From positions 22,482,617-22,546,616 of the forward strand of contig NC_079976.1 in NCBI RefSeq assembly GCF_029852145.1: DNA of 64,000 nucleotides. The letters are read 5' to 3'. The position numbers and the translations under genes were made by a program. The DNA comes from Microplitis mediator. Its lineage: Eukaryota; Arthropoda; Insecta; Hymenoptera; Braconidae. The notes below the pieces were generated by a model, which did not search any database, had not been told where the DNA came from, and was given only the letters and a program-made list of their open reading frames with translations. Shown here one piece after another: positions 11,891 to 23,722 of the stretch. Position 1 is the stretch's first letter, and the number at the start of each line of letters is the position of its first letter.

Positions 11891-12012
11891 GATAAAATCT
11901 GTGTAATTTTTAATTGTTTAAAAATCCTCACACCTAAACCAGATCCTCTTAGTTTATTTGCTCACTTTACAGTATGTGCGTGCCGAGGCTTCTAAATTTT
12001 TGTCTATTATTA

Positions 12013-14488
12013 GTCTAGACGCTGTATTACCTTTTCGTAAACTTTTGAGGTCGGTGTACAAAATAAGATTATTTTTATGTTTTTTGACCCGCTAAAACCG
12101 AATATCGCAGTTATTTATTCGAAATCTCAGGCCATAAATTGTTTATAACCATTTGTATAAAAAATATATTTTAAATAGCTAACTTTTGGCCGATTTTCGT
12201 ATATATTTCATATGTTTGAAATGTAATTTCAATTTATTAGAAATATATCTTAGAGTACATGAAAAATATAAGTATGAAAGTATAAAAATCATATATAAAA
12301 ATATATTTTAACATATATTATTTTTATAAATTTTTTTCATGGGAATTATTTTATTGCCCAAGTATAATTATTATAAATATAAGTGAAAAATTCTTGAACT
12401 TTATTATTTATTTATTAGTTAAATGAAAAAAAATTTTTAATTAAAATATAAAATAAGTTGAAACAATTTTAAATGTAGTTCATTATAATCGTGAAAAACC
12501 ATAGATTTAAGATTTTTATTAATTTATCGAATTAATGCCCCGGGTCGAAAAATTTGATTTGATTTCAGTCTAACTGGACTGTATTTGGACTACTTGGTCT
12601 GTTATTGAACTTCGATAAAAACTTTAATCTGTTTTTGATCTACCCGGACTGAAAAATTTGACCTGATTTTAGTCTGATTGGACTATTTGATCTGATTTTG
12701 ATCTTTTATGAAAATTTTAAGCTGTTTTCGACCTGCTACTTTAAAAAACAAACGCGTTACGAGCAGACTAAATTAGATTAATTTGTAAACTTTAAAAAAT
12801 TTTAGTTCCGAAAATTTACAAGGACAAACTAGATTAAATCATGGACTTATAAAATTTTTATTTATGGGCAATATTTATGAAAAAATATTAAGTTGCAGAA
12901 TTGATTATGTTTTATTTACTATCTTTTGTTTAAAAATGTCGGCAGTTAATGAAAATTTGACAGCTTAATTTTTTAGTTGTCTTCATTGAATAATTATGTC
13001 ATTGAATAAAAGTGATAAAACAACTCTTAAAATGTCAAGAATTTTCTCTTATTTACTGGATAAAATTGAAAATATTTTGGCATAAGAAAACATCAAAGTT
13101 TTCGTGCTACGGAGAAAAATGTTGGCTCGAAGTCTACCAATTTTTATTATGCTGTCGACCAAACTTGAAACAGAAAGTAAAGTATCCAAAAAAATACTAT
13201 GCTCGTATAAAAAATCATTATGCTGCATCAAAATTATTATAATGTATGGAAGTAATTGATATTGAAGCTCATCGATAAGTTTCTCGCGCGTAATAAGTAA
13301 TGTGATACAGTATAATCATTTTTTGTAAGAGCACGATAATTTTTTGGATGCTTTACTCCCTGTTTCAAGTTTAGTCGACAGCATTGTAAAAATTGGTAGG
13401 TTTCGAGCCAACATTTTCTCTGTGTGACATCTTATTATGGAAGCGCATTAGCATGTTTTAAATACCAAGAAAATTAAAATAAATTAATAAATCTAGATTA
13501 TTGTTATTATTATTATTATTATTTATATTTATAAAAAGTCCTGTATTTGTCCTTAAAAACAATTGAACACAGACTAAAGATTATAGAAAATAAAGTCTGT
13601 TTTTGTCCTTAAAAACAATTGAACAGAGACCAATAATTATAATAAAAAAGTCTGTTTTTAGTCTAAACGCGATTTAAAACAGACTAAATATCATACGAAA
13701 ATAAGTCTGATATTAGCCTGGATAAGGAATAGTACGGGCGAAAACAGATTAAAATCTTATATAAAATAAATACGATTTATAAACTTGAATTAAAGGAAAA
13801 ATATTTGAATTTATCATTTATTTTAAAACCGATCTAATTTTTTGACCCGGGTGAATTTGAAAATTTCTTTAATATCATAAAATTTATAATTTTTTTAACC
13901 ATACAAATTTTTTTATCAAGAAATAATGCATTTAGATTTAAAATTTTAGGCACCAGGCCAACAGCTACCTACACGCCTAAGAGCAAGCGAGACAGTAAAT
14001 AATTGCTTTGCGCATGCGCCGCCGAGTCGGCGAAGTTACTCAATAAATGCAATAACTTTGATCACTTTATTTTTTTTATTTAATACAAATTATAACGGAA
14101 TATTATTGTTTTAATAAAAACTTTGATTATTCTTCTTTACGATCATGTAAATAAAACCTAGTATTACGTAATTTATTTATATGTAATTAATCATCAAAGT
14201 TTGTGAAAATCGAGAATTTTCGATTTCCAAAAATTCATAACTTTGAAACTATCAACTTTAGAAAAATTTTATAAGAGTAACGTTCGTCTTAAAATTGCCC
14301 AAAATACTAAAAAAAAATTACCGATCCCCAAAAAATTATTTTTTAAACAATTGTTTAAACAGTTGATGGCCCAGGATTTCGAAAAAAACTCTGCGATATT
14401 CGGTTTCAGCGGGTCAAAAAACATAAAAATAATCTTATTTTGTACACCGACCTCAAAAAATTACGAAAAGATAATACAGCGTCTAGAC
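12013..14488. mobile_element. GTCTAGAC foldback element, copy 2
   Basis: Mirror copy of 1280-3766 in the right arm, with the same termini and TA flanks. It contains the nested CCCGGGTC element at 12538-13851. Confidence 0.75.
12538..13851. mobile_element. CCCGGGTC foldback element, copy 2 (1314 bp)
   Basis: Exact mirror of 1917-3230 within the right arm of inverted repeat 1 (paired coordinates sum to 15768). Confidence 0.85.
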
Positions 14489-14646
14489 TATATAGTAAAT
14501 ACTCTGACTGTAGTATACCACGCTAGAACTACCTTAATGGTGGGGGTATGGGAAGCGCATGCTAACTGAAGAGAACGCTATCACTAGTTCCAGTATACAA
14601 AGTGCCTTGTTATTAACAACATCGTGAAATTACACCGCTTTGGACA

Positions 14647-15033
14647 ATGGACAAATACAACGAAAGAACGGAGGACTACGATGCGGTAAAAAGTAAGTAC
14701 GAAAAATTTTGTTTAAAACATTATTATAATTCCTCCATTGGAAATTATAGATCTTTTTATTTAAATTTATATAACAATATTTTACCGCCTACAATCTCAA
14801 CATTCAAAAATTATAAAATTAACTCAAAAGACGTTGAACATCGAACAATTAATGGTACAACATATGGAACCATTCGAGAAGTTCAAATGAAATTTTTTGA
14901 TACAATTAATAATACTTGGTCTGATGAAGTTGTAGATGTTAAAATAGTGTTAGAACAAGATAAAAATAAGCAATTATTACCGGTTCATTTACAAAGAATT
15001 ATGAGGAGAACAAAAAAAAGTTACTCGAGGTAA
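14647..15033 (+). CDS. orfA copy 2 (128 codons), identical to copy 1
   Basis: Encodes exactly the same 128-residue protein as the minus-strand ORF at 735-1121, being its mirror copy in inverted repeat 1. The unknown family is described there. Upstream on this strand lie the BEL/Pao remnant (11733-11890) and a 2.5 kb foldback (12013-14488). The stretch from the foldback end to the ATG has no obvious TATA box. Protein identity between the two arms reflects recent duplication and says nothing about selection. Confidence 0.55.
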   Translation: MDKYNERTEDYDAVKSKYEKFCLKHYYNSSIGNYRSFYLNLYNNILPPTISTFKNYKINSKDVEHRTINGTTYGTIREVQMKFFDTINNTWSDEVVDVKIVLEQDKNKQLLPVHLQRIMRRTKKSYSR

Positions 15034-15529
15034 TATTTGAATATTTTTAAAATTGTGTAAATTTTATAAATAGTTCTATATAGAGATGGAAAATTAAAAA
15101 CACTGCGCAAAGAAATTGAAAAGAAATGCTATTAGCTAGTATTTCGCGTTTTTAAACATGCCAGCTTACTATTTTCGTCTGCTGCCAGTCCTAAGCCTGG
15201 AAAAATGTGAAGGGAAACGCGGAGATTTGGTGCCATCATTTATTCATTGGTCTTTACCCAAGTACCGACCGATTGAATGGATTTATTTCATTAAGTATTT
15301 TAGTAAGAATGATTGTGTAAAAGTATTATCGAAGGGTAGCTGAAATAAATAGAAAAAAGTGTGTGTGTCAGCTCCGACGCACGATTGGAGTTTACTCCTT
15401 CAGATCGACTGTCTAAATAGGCACAGAAATAAAGGCTTACTAGTCTAAGAAAAAGATTAATACTATTTCAAATGGTAACTAAACAAATCAATGACGATAC
15501 CTAAATAATGTATTTTTATTATATTTTAG

Positions 15530-16060
15530 TCTAGTCGAGAAGTTAAGTTCCTGCGAAAAATAGTTACAGGTCTCCTAAAAATATAGTTGATGGCTTAAAC
15601 GATCCTGAATGGCGTCTAGAAAAAGAAATTTTTTAGATTTTTTTTTCGGAAAAATAAAAATACAATTGTTATGAACAAAAAACCGTTAAAAAAATTGGCC
15701 GTCCAGCTTTTTGGCATAATCTCAAAAAGTATAAGTGATATCTCAAATATTAAAAAAGTTTATGAAAGAGCAGAAAATTTGAGTAAAAAAGTTCTTGACT
15801 CCCCGAATCGTAGCTCCAATATTTATAATTTTAATTTAACATTGAAAATCAGCTTTTGCGCGGCAGTTTCGGCATCCGCGTGCCGCTACCCTAGTGAGCG
15901 TAGTTTTTAAATAATTTTTTTTTGCAATTAAATATCAATTGAAAAATTTGAAAACATTCTGGTGTCATCAGACACTTCAAAATATATGATTTCGCGGTAA
16001 TAAAAGTTGCATCACCATTTTTCAAAAAGTTATTCAATTTTTAATCAACATTTTGGAGTC
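15530..16060. repeat. W-type repeat, copy next to orfA
   Basis: Homologous to 32520-33050 (same strand), to 22140-22690 (opposite strand) and, in part, to 1-240. Contains a 79-codon open frame at 15671-15910 (MNKKPLKKLAVQLFG...) also open in the inverted copy at 22300-22539 but frameshifted near 32700. A coding role is doubtful. Confidence 0.6.
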
Positions 16061-16238
16061 TACTCCTTAAAAATGGATTTTTATATAAGGAGCCCGGTAT
16101 GGCACAAATATGAGGTATAAAATCTCCTCAACGAATGACCTCGTTACGACTTTCACTTTTCAGGGGTGAGTGTATAGGGTATCCTACAGGGCGCCGTACG
16201 AATGCACTGTATGTATACAATATATATATATATATATA

Positions 16239-16936
16239 TGTCGGAGATGAAAGAATAAAATGGGGTTTTCCAATGGGACGGGAAATTCCTAACAGTCGAG
16301 ACTAGTTTTTACAGTAACAATTAAATAAAATTTAAGCTCTAGTTGTTTACAACTTAAGTAGATTATGTTTATTACGGGAGGCTTAGGCTCGCTGTGACAT
16401 CTGTTCACCAAACGTAGCCACGGTCACAGGATGGATATAGTAAGACACAGAGGACAAGATAGTAAGATAATAAGATTGTTGTCCTTCTTTAAACATTTTG
16501 ACTAAAAGGTTTCTAATGAAGAGTACAGAGTTTTTGGACTAGTTGAGTCGGGCAGTTCTGATTGAGCATTCGTTGTGCGAGTTCAAGTTGTCCTGTTGAC
16601 CGTGGATTCGTTCTCGAGCCTAGTTTGCCGTAGTATTTGCAAATTATACGATCGGGTTTTATTTGAATCTTATGGAACTGTCGTGTATTACGATTATTAT
16701 AATTTCCTTTGTAATCAATTATTGCATTAATTAGTATTTAGTGTATTATGATATTTGTGCGACACTATCTTCATTATATTACTTGTCTAAGTATCATTAT
16801 TTGTGAACAATACTTTTAATATTAAATCACTGTGTTGCATAATTATTATTCGTTTATAGTTTAAATAAAATTAAGAGATATTAATATTGAGACCAATTCT
16901 CGGGATAACGCCCAAGCTTGTAATGACTTTCCGACA
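16239..16936. mobile_element. Solo LTR (698 bp), probably Gypsy-type
   Basis: Begins TGTCGGAGATG and ends TTTCCGACA, giving TG...CA ends with a short inverted repeat (TGTCGGA/TCCGACA). It lies in an (AT)n tract with TATA on both sides, consistent with a 4-bp target duplication. A related sequence at 20870-21130 has the same surroundings without the LTR. No internal region or second LTR is present. The superfamily is inferred from target and ends only; the ambiguous AT tract limits proof of the duplication. Confidence 0.75.
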
Positions 16937-16994
16937 TATATATATATACTCTACGGCGTGAGTATATTGAGAAAAATTGAGAAAAATATAGATA

Positions 16995-17066
16995 GCCCGA
17001 ACTGGGAATCGAACCCAGACCAATTCGGTAACGCGCCGAGTGCTGTACCAGTTGAGCTATCCGGCC
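16995..17066 (-). repeat. tRNA-like SINE head, unit 1
   Basis: On the minus strand a tRNA-like sequence with A box TAGCTCAACTGG, B box GGTTCGATTCC and a perfect 5-bp T stem (CTGGG/CCCAG). The acceptor has a mismatch and position 33 of the anticodon loop is G where T is expected. It is a tRNA-derived element head within a tandem pair. Confidence 0.65.
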
Positions 17067-17226
17067 CTATACTATATTCCGTTCAATTTTATCTATAACT
17101 TATTGAGCCACACCGTCCTTCTTACGGTAATACACCATTTTCATATAGTGGAAACCTAAACATGCAAACATGCAAATAACCTTCTCAATAAGACAATTTA
17201 TAGATAAATTGAGAAAAATATAGATG

Positions 17227-17298
17227 GCCCGAACTGGGAATCGAACCCAGACCAATTCGGTAACGCGCCGAGTGCTGTACCAGTTGAGCTATCCGGCC
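17227..17298 (-). repeat. tRNA-like SINE head, unit 2
   Basis: Almost identical to unit 1, together with about 100 bp of flank on each side ('ttgagccacaccgtcc' and 'aattgagaaaaatatag'). This is a tandem duplication of period about 232 bp. Confidence 0.65.
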
Positions 17299-17390
17299 CT
17301 ATACTATATTCCGTTCAATTTTATCTATAACTTATTGAGCCACACCGTCCTTCTTACGGTAATACACCATTTTTATATAGTGGAAACCAT

Positions 17391-17940
17391 GAATTTAAAA
17401 TTGAACTTAATTATTGTATTTTAAAATAAAAGTATTTTTTATTTTACGTTAATGTATAATTTAGTTTTAAAATGAGTTTTTTTATTTTTTTAATCTAAAA
17501 TTAATTGTTTTCAGATAAAGTCTACATTTATTTTGAACTAAATGTTATCAAATCTTTAAATAAATTGATTTTTACTTGGAGTAAGTTAAATGTTCCTCCG
17601 TTTAAAAACTCGATGTATCGAAATGATTTGATATCGACTACATTCGAGAGAACGATGTTTTTAGAATGAGTTGGTATCTTCTAAAACCAAGAGCTAAATT
17701 TTCTTGAGCCAACCAAGTTGTTTTCTTGTTCGGAGAAACTAAAAACATTTAAAGCAAAAATTTATATTTTTAAATCAAAACTGAATTTCTTTATTGAAGA
17801 GCTTTATATACTCTAATTAAAAAAAAAAATTTTTTTTACCAAGAGAAAATTTTTTCAAACAAGAAAAGAGGATATTTTAATTCAAGAATTTATTTTTGGA
17901 AACGATTTTCTTCTTGACCCAAGAATTCCTTTTTTTGTGT
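17391..17940. repeat. Direct duplicate of 11183-11731
   Basis: Same 549 bp sequence with a few substitutions (for example 'aatgaatcgatatc' versus 'aatgatttgatatc'), ending at the same 'tttttttgtgtg' terminus. Its left edge joins a tRNA-like SINE and its right edge a CCCGGGTC piece. Confidence 0.85.
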
Positions 17941-20410
17941 GCGGGTCGAAAAATTTGACCTGATTTTAGTCTGATTGGACTATTTGATCTGATTTTGATC
18001 TTTTATGAAAATTATAAGCTGTTTTCGACCTGCTACTTTAAAAAACAAACGCGTGACGAGCAGACTAAATTAGATTAGTTCGTGAACTTTAAAAAATTTT
18101 AGTTCTGAAAATTTTCAAGGACAAAACTAGATTAAATCATGGACTTATAAAATTTTTATTTATGGGCAATATTTATGAAAAAATATTAAGTTGCAGAATT
18201 GATTATGTTTTATTTAGTATTTATTTACTATCTTTTGTTTAAAAATGTCGGCAGTTAATGAAAATTTGACAGCTTAATTTTTTAGTTGTCTTCATTGAAT
18301 ATTTATGTCATTGAATAAAAGTGATAAAACAGTTCTTAAAATGTCAAGAATTTTCTCATATTTATTGGATAAAATTGAAAATATTTTGGCATAAGAAAAC
18401 ATCAAAATTCTTGTGCTGCGGAGAAAAATGTTGGCTCGAAATCTACCAATTTTTATTATGCTGTCGACCAAACTTGAAACAGAAAGTAAAGTATCCAAAA
18501 AAATACTATGCTCTTATAAAAAATTATTATGCTGCATTAATATTATTATAAGGTATGGAAATAATTGACATTGAAGCGCATCGATAAGTTTCCCGGGTCA
18601 AAAAAATAGATCTGTTTTAAAATAAATGATAAATTCAAATATTTTTCCTTTAATTCAAGTTTATAAATCGTATTTATTTCGTATAAGAATTTAATCTGTT
18701 TTGGCCGCACTATTCCTTATCCAGGCTAATATCAGACTTATTTTCGTATGATATTTAGTCTGGTGTAAATCGCGTTTAGACTAAAAACAGACTTTTTTAT
18801 TATAATTATTGGTCTGTGTTCAATTGTTTTTAAGGACAAAAACAGGACTTTTTATAAATATAAATAATAATAATAATAATAATCTGGATTTATTAATTTA
18901 TTTTAATTTTCTTGGTATTTAAAACATGCTAATGCGCTTCCATGATAAGATGTCACACAGAGAAAATTTTGGCTCGAAACCTACCAATTTTTACAATGCT
19001 GTCGACTAAACTTGAAACAGGAAGTAAAGCATCCAAAAAATTATCGTGCTCTTACAAAAAATGACTATACTGTATCACATTACTTATTACGCGCAAGAAA
19101 CTTATCGATGAGCTTCAATATCAAGTACTTCCATACATTATAATAATTTTGATGCAGCATAATAATTTTTCACAAGAGCATATAGTAATTTTTTGGATGC
19201 TTTACTTACTGTTTCAAGTTTGGTCGACAGCATAATAAAAATTGGTAGACTTCGAGCCAACATTTTTCTCCGTAGCACAAGAATTTTGATGTTTTCTCAT
19301 GCCAAAATATTTTCAATTTTATCCAGTGAATAAGAGAAAATTCTTGACATTTTAAGAGTTTTTTTATCACTTTTATTCAATGACATAAATATTCAATGAA
19401 GACAACTAAAAAATTAGGCTGTCAAATTTTCATTAACTGCCGACATTTTTAAACAAACGATAGTAAATAAATAGTAAATAAAACATTAGAAGTTTATCTA
19501 TCGAGTGTGATCGTCTTAGACTCGATTGTACTAGATAAATACATTAGTTTTTGTGACAGATATTTGAAATTGACTACATTTAGTGCCTATAAATCCCGGG
19601 TCAAAAAATTAGATCTGTTTTAAAATAAATGATAAATTCAAATGTTTTTCCTTTAATTCAAGTTTATAAATCGTATTTATTTTATATAAAAATTTAATCT
19701 GTTTTTGCCCGTACTATTCCTTATTCAGGCCAATATCAGACTTATTTTCGAATGATATTTAGTCTGTTTTAAATCACGTTTAGACTAAAAACAGACTTTT
19801 TTATAATAATTCTTGGTCTGTGTTCAATTGTTTTTAAGGACAAATACAGGACTTTTTATAAATATAAATAATAATAATAATAATCATCTAGATTTATTAA
19901 TTTATTTTATTTTTCTTGGTATTTAAAACATGCTAATGCGCTTCCATAATAAGATGCCACACAGAGAAAATGTTGGCTCGAAACCTACTAATTTTTACAA
20001 TGCTGTCGACTCAACTTGAAACAGGGAGTAAAGCATCCAAAAAATTAAAGTAGCAGGTCGAAAACAACTTAAAATTTTCATAAAAGATCAAACTCAGATC
20101 AAATAGTCCAATCAGACCAAAATCAGGTCAAATTTTCCAGTCCGGATAGTCCAAAAACAGATTAAAATTTTTATCGAAGTTAAATAACAGACCAAGTAGT
20201 CCAAATACAGTCCAGTTAGACTAAAATCAGATCAAATTTTTCGACCCGGGTTCTTACGCGTAATAAGTAATGTGATACAGTATAATCATTTTTTGTAAGA
20301 GCACGATAATTTTTTGGATGCTTTACTCCCTGTTTCAAGTTTAGTCGACAGCATTGTAAAAATTGGTAGGTTTCGAGCCAACATTTTCTCTGTGTGACAT
20401 ATTATGGAAG
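17941..20410. mobile_element. Scrambled cluster of CCCGGGTC foldback pieces
   Basis: Starts as GCGGGTCGAAAAATTTGACC directly after the end of a CACAG-type fragment, restarts with CCCGGGTC at about 18590, and again at 19595. Its blocks (the 'ggctcgaaacctac' unit and the AGTCTGTTTT-type motif) match 1917-3230 in both orientations. It is best read as one element invaded by at least one sibling, with internal deletions. The short ORFs inside are mirror images of each other and not genes. Confidence 0.65.
19595..20250. mobile_element. CCCGGGTC deletion derivative (656 bp)
   Basis: Begins CCCGGGTCAAAAAATTAGAT and ends TTTTTCGACCCGGG. It is inserted into another member of the same family: 'ttcttacgcgtaataagt' after its end matches internal sequence of the 1314 bp copies. 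It lost most of the centre. Confidence 0.7.
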
Positions 20411-20459
20411 CGCATTAGCATATTTTAAATAAAACATTGAACTACTTCCGCTGCTGCTT

Positions 20460-21130
20460 ATAGCACCGGTGACTTTCCTCTACTACATATATACATATAT
20501 CGCGTGCTTAAAGGTAAAAGGGCTAATACCTAAGGGTTCATAGGGATTTAGGGTGAAAGGGCGTCTAAAAAAATTTTTTTTTGCCATTCGGTTTGAAATT
20601 GTCTGAAACGTAAAAATCTGTGAAAAAAAAAGTTGGTATCCTAAAGTTGAAAGGGCGTATCTCAAGACATACGCCCTTTCACCTTTAAGAAAAGTACAAC
20701 TTAAAGGTAAAAGGGCGCATAAAAAAAAATTTTATTTTTTATACCAAATGTTGAATAACGCGTTACTAGAACCAAAAGGGCGTATAAAAAAAATTTTTGT
20801 CGCTCCAATCAATGTGAAAATGTTGAAAACATTACAATCTACGGAAAAAACGAAAAAAAAAATTTTTTTGAGTTTACTCCTTAAGAATCGATTTTCATAA
20901 AAGGAGCCTGGTATGGAAAAAATATGAGGTGTAAAATCTACTGATGGGAATTTCCGTAACGCGTTCGGTGCGCAGCTTAGTCTGCGCACCTTTCACTTTT
21001 CAGGCGTGAGAGTATAGGTTATCCTACGGGGCAGCGTACGAATGCAATGTATGTATACAATATACCTATATATACATATACAATATATATATAGGTATAT
21101 AATATATACTCTACAGCGTCTTTAAATGAT
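20460..21130. other. AAAGGGCGTA motif cluster and LTR-free paralogue
   Basis: 20513-20775 repeats AAAGGGCGTA variants at least six times, including a hairpin at 20650-20681 whose arms are GAAAGGGCGTAT and its complement. 20870-21130 is homologous to 16060-16238 and to the sequence after 16937, lacking the solo LTR. No gene seen. Confidence 0.5.
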
Positions 21131-22139
21131 AAATATATATATAGTATATCAGTCGTACTCTAATGATACGAACAGTGAGCATTATTCTTTTGTATTCTCA
21201 AGTGTTTTTTTTAATTTTAAGCTATAACTGATTTCATATTCTTGTTAGGCATTTTATGATTACTTTTCAAATTTTTTCATGCTATTTTATAAACTCTATA
21301 ATCCTTTTGTAAACAAATGGATTAATGAAATATTTTTGGAAAATTTTTGTTCTCCATATTGTTAGCGTGAGGAAATAATAATTTAAAGAAAAAATTTTTT
21401 TCTTAAAAACGCATTTATAATTTTTAAAAATAAATGCGTGTTGTTAGAGAACTATAACAGATAAACGTTAGGTTTAAAATTTATAAGAAATCTTAACTCA
21501 TACTGTATAACAACGACTCGAAGGTCGAAAACTGTATGTGCAATAGTTAAAGCAATTTGTTTGTTGACAAATTGAGTCAATGTTTGGACTTGGTCGTACT
21601 CCAAAATCCAGATGATTTTTAAAAATTGAAAAAATTTGTATTTGCCATATTGTTGCAGGTTGCTGTTTTTGTAATTTTTTTGTGTTCTAAAAAAAATTAA
21701 AATAAAAAAAAAAATTGTTAAACATACAAATGAATAAATTGTTGACAAAAAAAATTTTGTTTGTCATGATGTTTAGAAATGCAAATTATGATTAAAAAAA
21801 AAACGATTCCTTAATGATTTATTTAAATAATCAAAATATGAAAAAAAACGATTATAAACAATAAGATATTGTTTTCAAGAAAAATTTTTTTTTTTAAATC
21901 ATTATTTCCTTACGCTAACGATATAGTGAAAAAAAATTTAAAAAAAAAAAAATTATTTAACATACATTATTTTAATTTTTAATTTTTTTGTTAGTTCAAA
22001 AGTTAATAATTAATGAAATCAAAATATTGTATGAACTTTCATACTGTCATCTTGTTGAGTATGTTTATAAAAAAGGGCTTCAAGAAACAAAAAATTTATA
22101 GATTAATTATTTAAACTTTTATACCGCCTTTTATGACAA
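21131..22139. repeat. Inverted-repeat element with TTAGCGTRAGG ends
   Basis: A roughly 570 bp inverted repeat (about 21357-21928), ends 'ttagcgtgaggaaata' and its complement, lies between W-type sequences. The 98-codon minus-strand open frame at 21452-21748 is homologous at DNA level to 35070-35240, where the frame is not kept. The TA at 21223-21224 marks the site corresponding to the CACAG element insertion at 33271. Confidence 0.5.
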
Positions 22140-22690
22140 TACAAACCCGTAAAAAAAATGTTGATTAAAAATTGAATAACTTTTTGAAAAATGGTGATGC
22201 AACTTTTATTACCGCGAAATAATATATTTTGAAGTGTCTAAATGACACCAGAATGTTTTCAAATTTTTCAATTGATATTTAATTGCAAAAAAAAATTATT
22301 TAAAAACTACGCTCACTAGGGTAGCGGCACGCGCATGCCGAAACTGCCGCGCAAAAGCTGATTTCCAATGTTAAATTGAAATTATAAATATTGGAGCTAC
22401 GATTCGGGGAGTCAAGAACTTTTTTACTCAAATTTTCTGCTCTTTCATCAACTTTTTTAATATTTGAGATATCACTTATACTTTTTGAGATTTTGCCAAA
22501 AAGCTGGACGGCTAATTTTTTTAGGGGTTTTTTGTTCATAACAATTGTATTTTTATTTTTCCGAAAAAAAATCCAAAAAAATTCTTTTTCTAGACGCCAT
22601 TACGGATCGTTTAAGCCATCAACTACATTTTTAGGAGACCTGTAACTATTTTTCACAGGAACTCAACTTTTCGTCTAGAGTAAAATACAA
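22140..22690. repeat. W-type repeat, inverted copy
   Basis: Reverse-complement homologue of 15530-16060 and 32520-33050. It adjoins orfA copy 3 with the same relative order as in inverted repeat 1. Confidence 0.6.
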
Positions 22691-23175
22691 TAAAAATACA
22701 TTATTTAGGTATCGTCATTGATTTGTTTAGTTACCATTTGAAATAGTATTAATCTTTTTCTTAGACTAGTAAGCCCTTATTTCTGTGCCTATTTAGACAG
22801 TCGATCTGAAGGAGTAAACTCCAATCGTGCGTCGGAGCTGACACACACACTTTTTTCTATTTATTTCAGCTACCCTTCATTAATACTTTTACACAATCAT
22901 TATTACTAAAATACTTAATCAAATAAATCCATTCAATCGGTCGGCACTTGAGTAAAGTCCAATGAATAAATGATGGCACCAAATCTCCGCGTTTCCCTTC
23001 ACATTTTTCCAGGCTTAGGACTGGCAGCAGACGAAAATAGTAAGCTGGCATGTTTAAAAACGCGAAATACTAGCTAATAGCATTTCTTTTCAATTTCTTT
23101 GCGCAGTGTTTTTAATTTTCCATCTCTATATAGAACTATTTATAAAATTTACTTAATTTTAAAAATATTCAAATA

Positions 23176-23565
23176 TTACCTCGAGTAACTTTTTTTTGTT
23201 CTCCTCATAATTCTTTGTAAATGAACCGGTAATAATTGCTTATTTTTATCTTGTTCTAACACTATTTTAACATCTACAACTTCAACATCAGACCAAGTAT
23301 TATTAATTGTATTAAAAAATTTCATTGGAACTTCTCGAATGGTTCCATATGTTGTACCATTAATTGTTCGATGTTCAACGTCTTTTATGTTAATTTCATA
23401 ATTTTGGAATGATGAAATTGTAGGCGGTAAAATATTGTTGTATAAATTTAAATAAAAAGATCTATAATTTCCGATGGAGGAATTGTGATAATGTTTTAAA
23501 CAAAATTTTTGGTACTTACTCTTTACCGCATCGTACTCCTCCATTGTTTTGTTATGTTGTTCCAT
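23176..23565 (-). CDS. orfA copy 3, diverged (129 codons)
   Basis: Third orfA copy, outside inverted repeat 1. The frame is intact, with one in-frame extra codon (DVEVVDV instead of DEVVDV) and a changed N-terminus (MEQHNKTMEEYDAV). The FCLKHYHNSS, LYNNILPP and LLPVHLQRI blocks are kept. Most differences from copy 1 change the residue, so the copy is either weakly constrained or diversifying. The in-frame indel and absence of stops favour a protein that was functional until recently. The same BEL fragment and GTCTAGAC foldback precede it on the minus strand, as in copy 1. Confidence 0.5.
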   Translation of the reverse strand: MEQHNKTMEEYDAVKSKYQKFCLKHYHNSSIGNYRSFYLNLYNNILPPTISSFQNYEINIKDVEHRTINGTTYGTIREVPMKFFNTINNTWSDVEVVDVKIVLEQDKNKQLLPVHLQRIMRRTKKSYSR

Positions 23566-23722
23566 TGTCCAAAGCGGTGTAACTCACGATGTTGTAGGTA
23601 TCAAGGCACTTTGTATACTGGAACTAGTGATAGCGTTTTCTTCAGTTAGCATGCGCTTCCGATACCCCCACCATTAAGGTAGTTCCTCCGTGGTATACTA
23701 CAGTCAGAGTATTTACTATATA

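Larger units (their letters stand above)
11732..15767. repeat. Right arm of giant inverted repeat 1
   Basis: Reverse complement of 1-4047, separated from it by a 7.7 kb loop. Small indels near the inner end (about 11 nt net) and scattered substitutions show that the arms are not literally the same sequence. Homology of this unit to the third copy continues rightwards past 15767 to about 16060, so the duplicated unit probably extends further left than the window shows. Confidence 0.9.

Noticed and set aside
16995..17066. A functional tRNA gene
   Set aside because: Good A/B boxes and T stem, but an acceptor mismatch, a weak D stem and G in place of the invariant T at anticodon-loop position 33.
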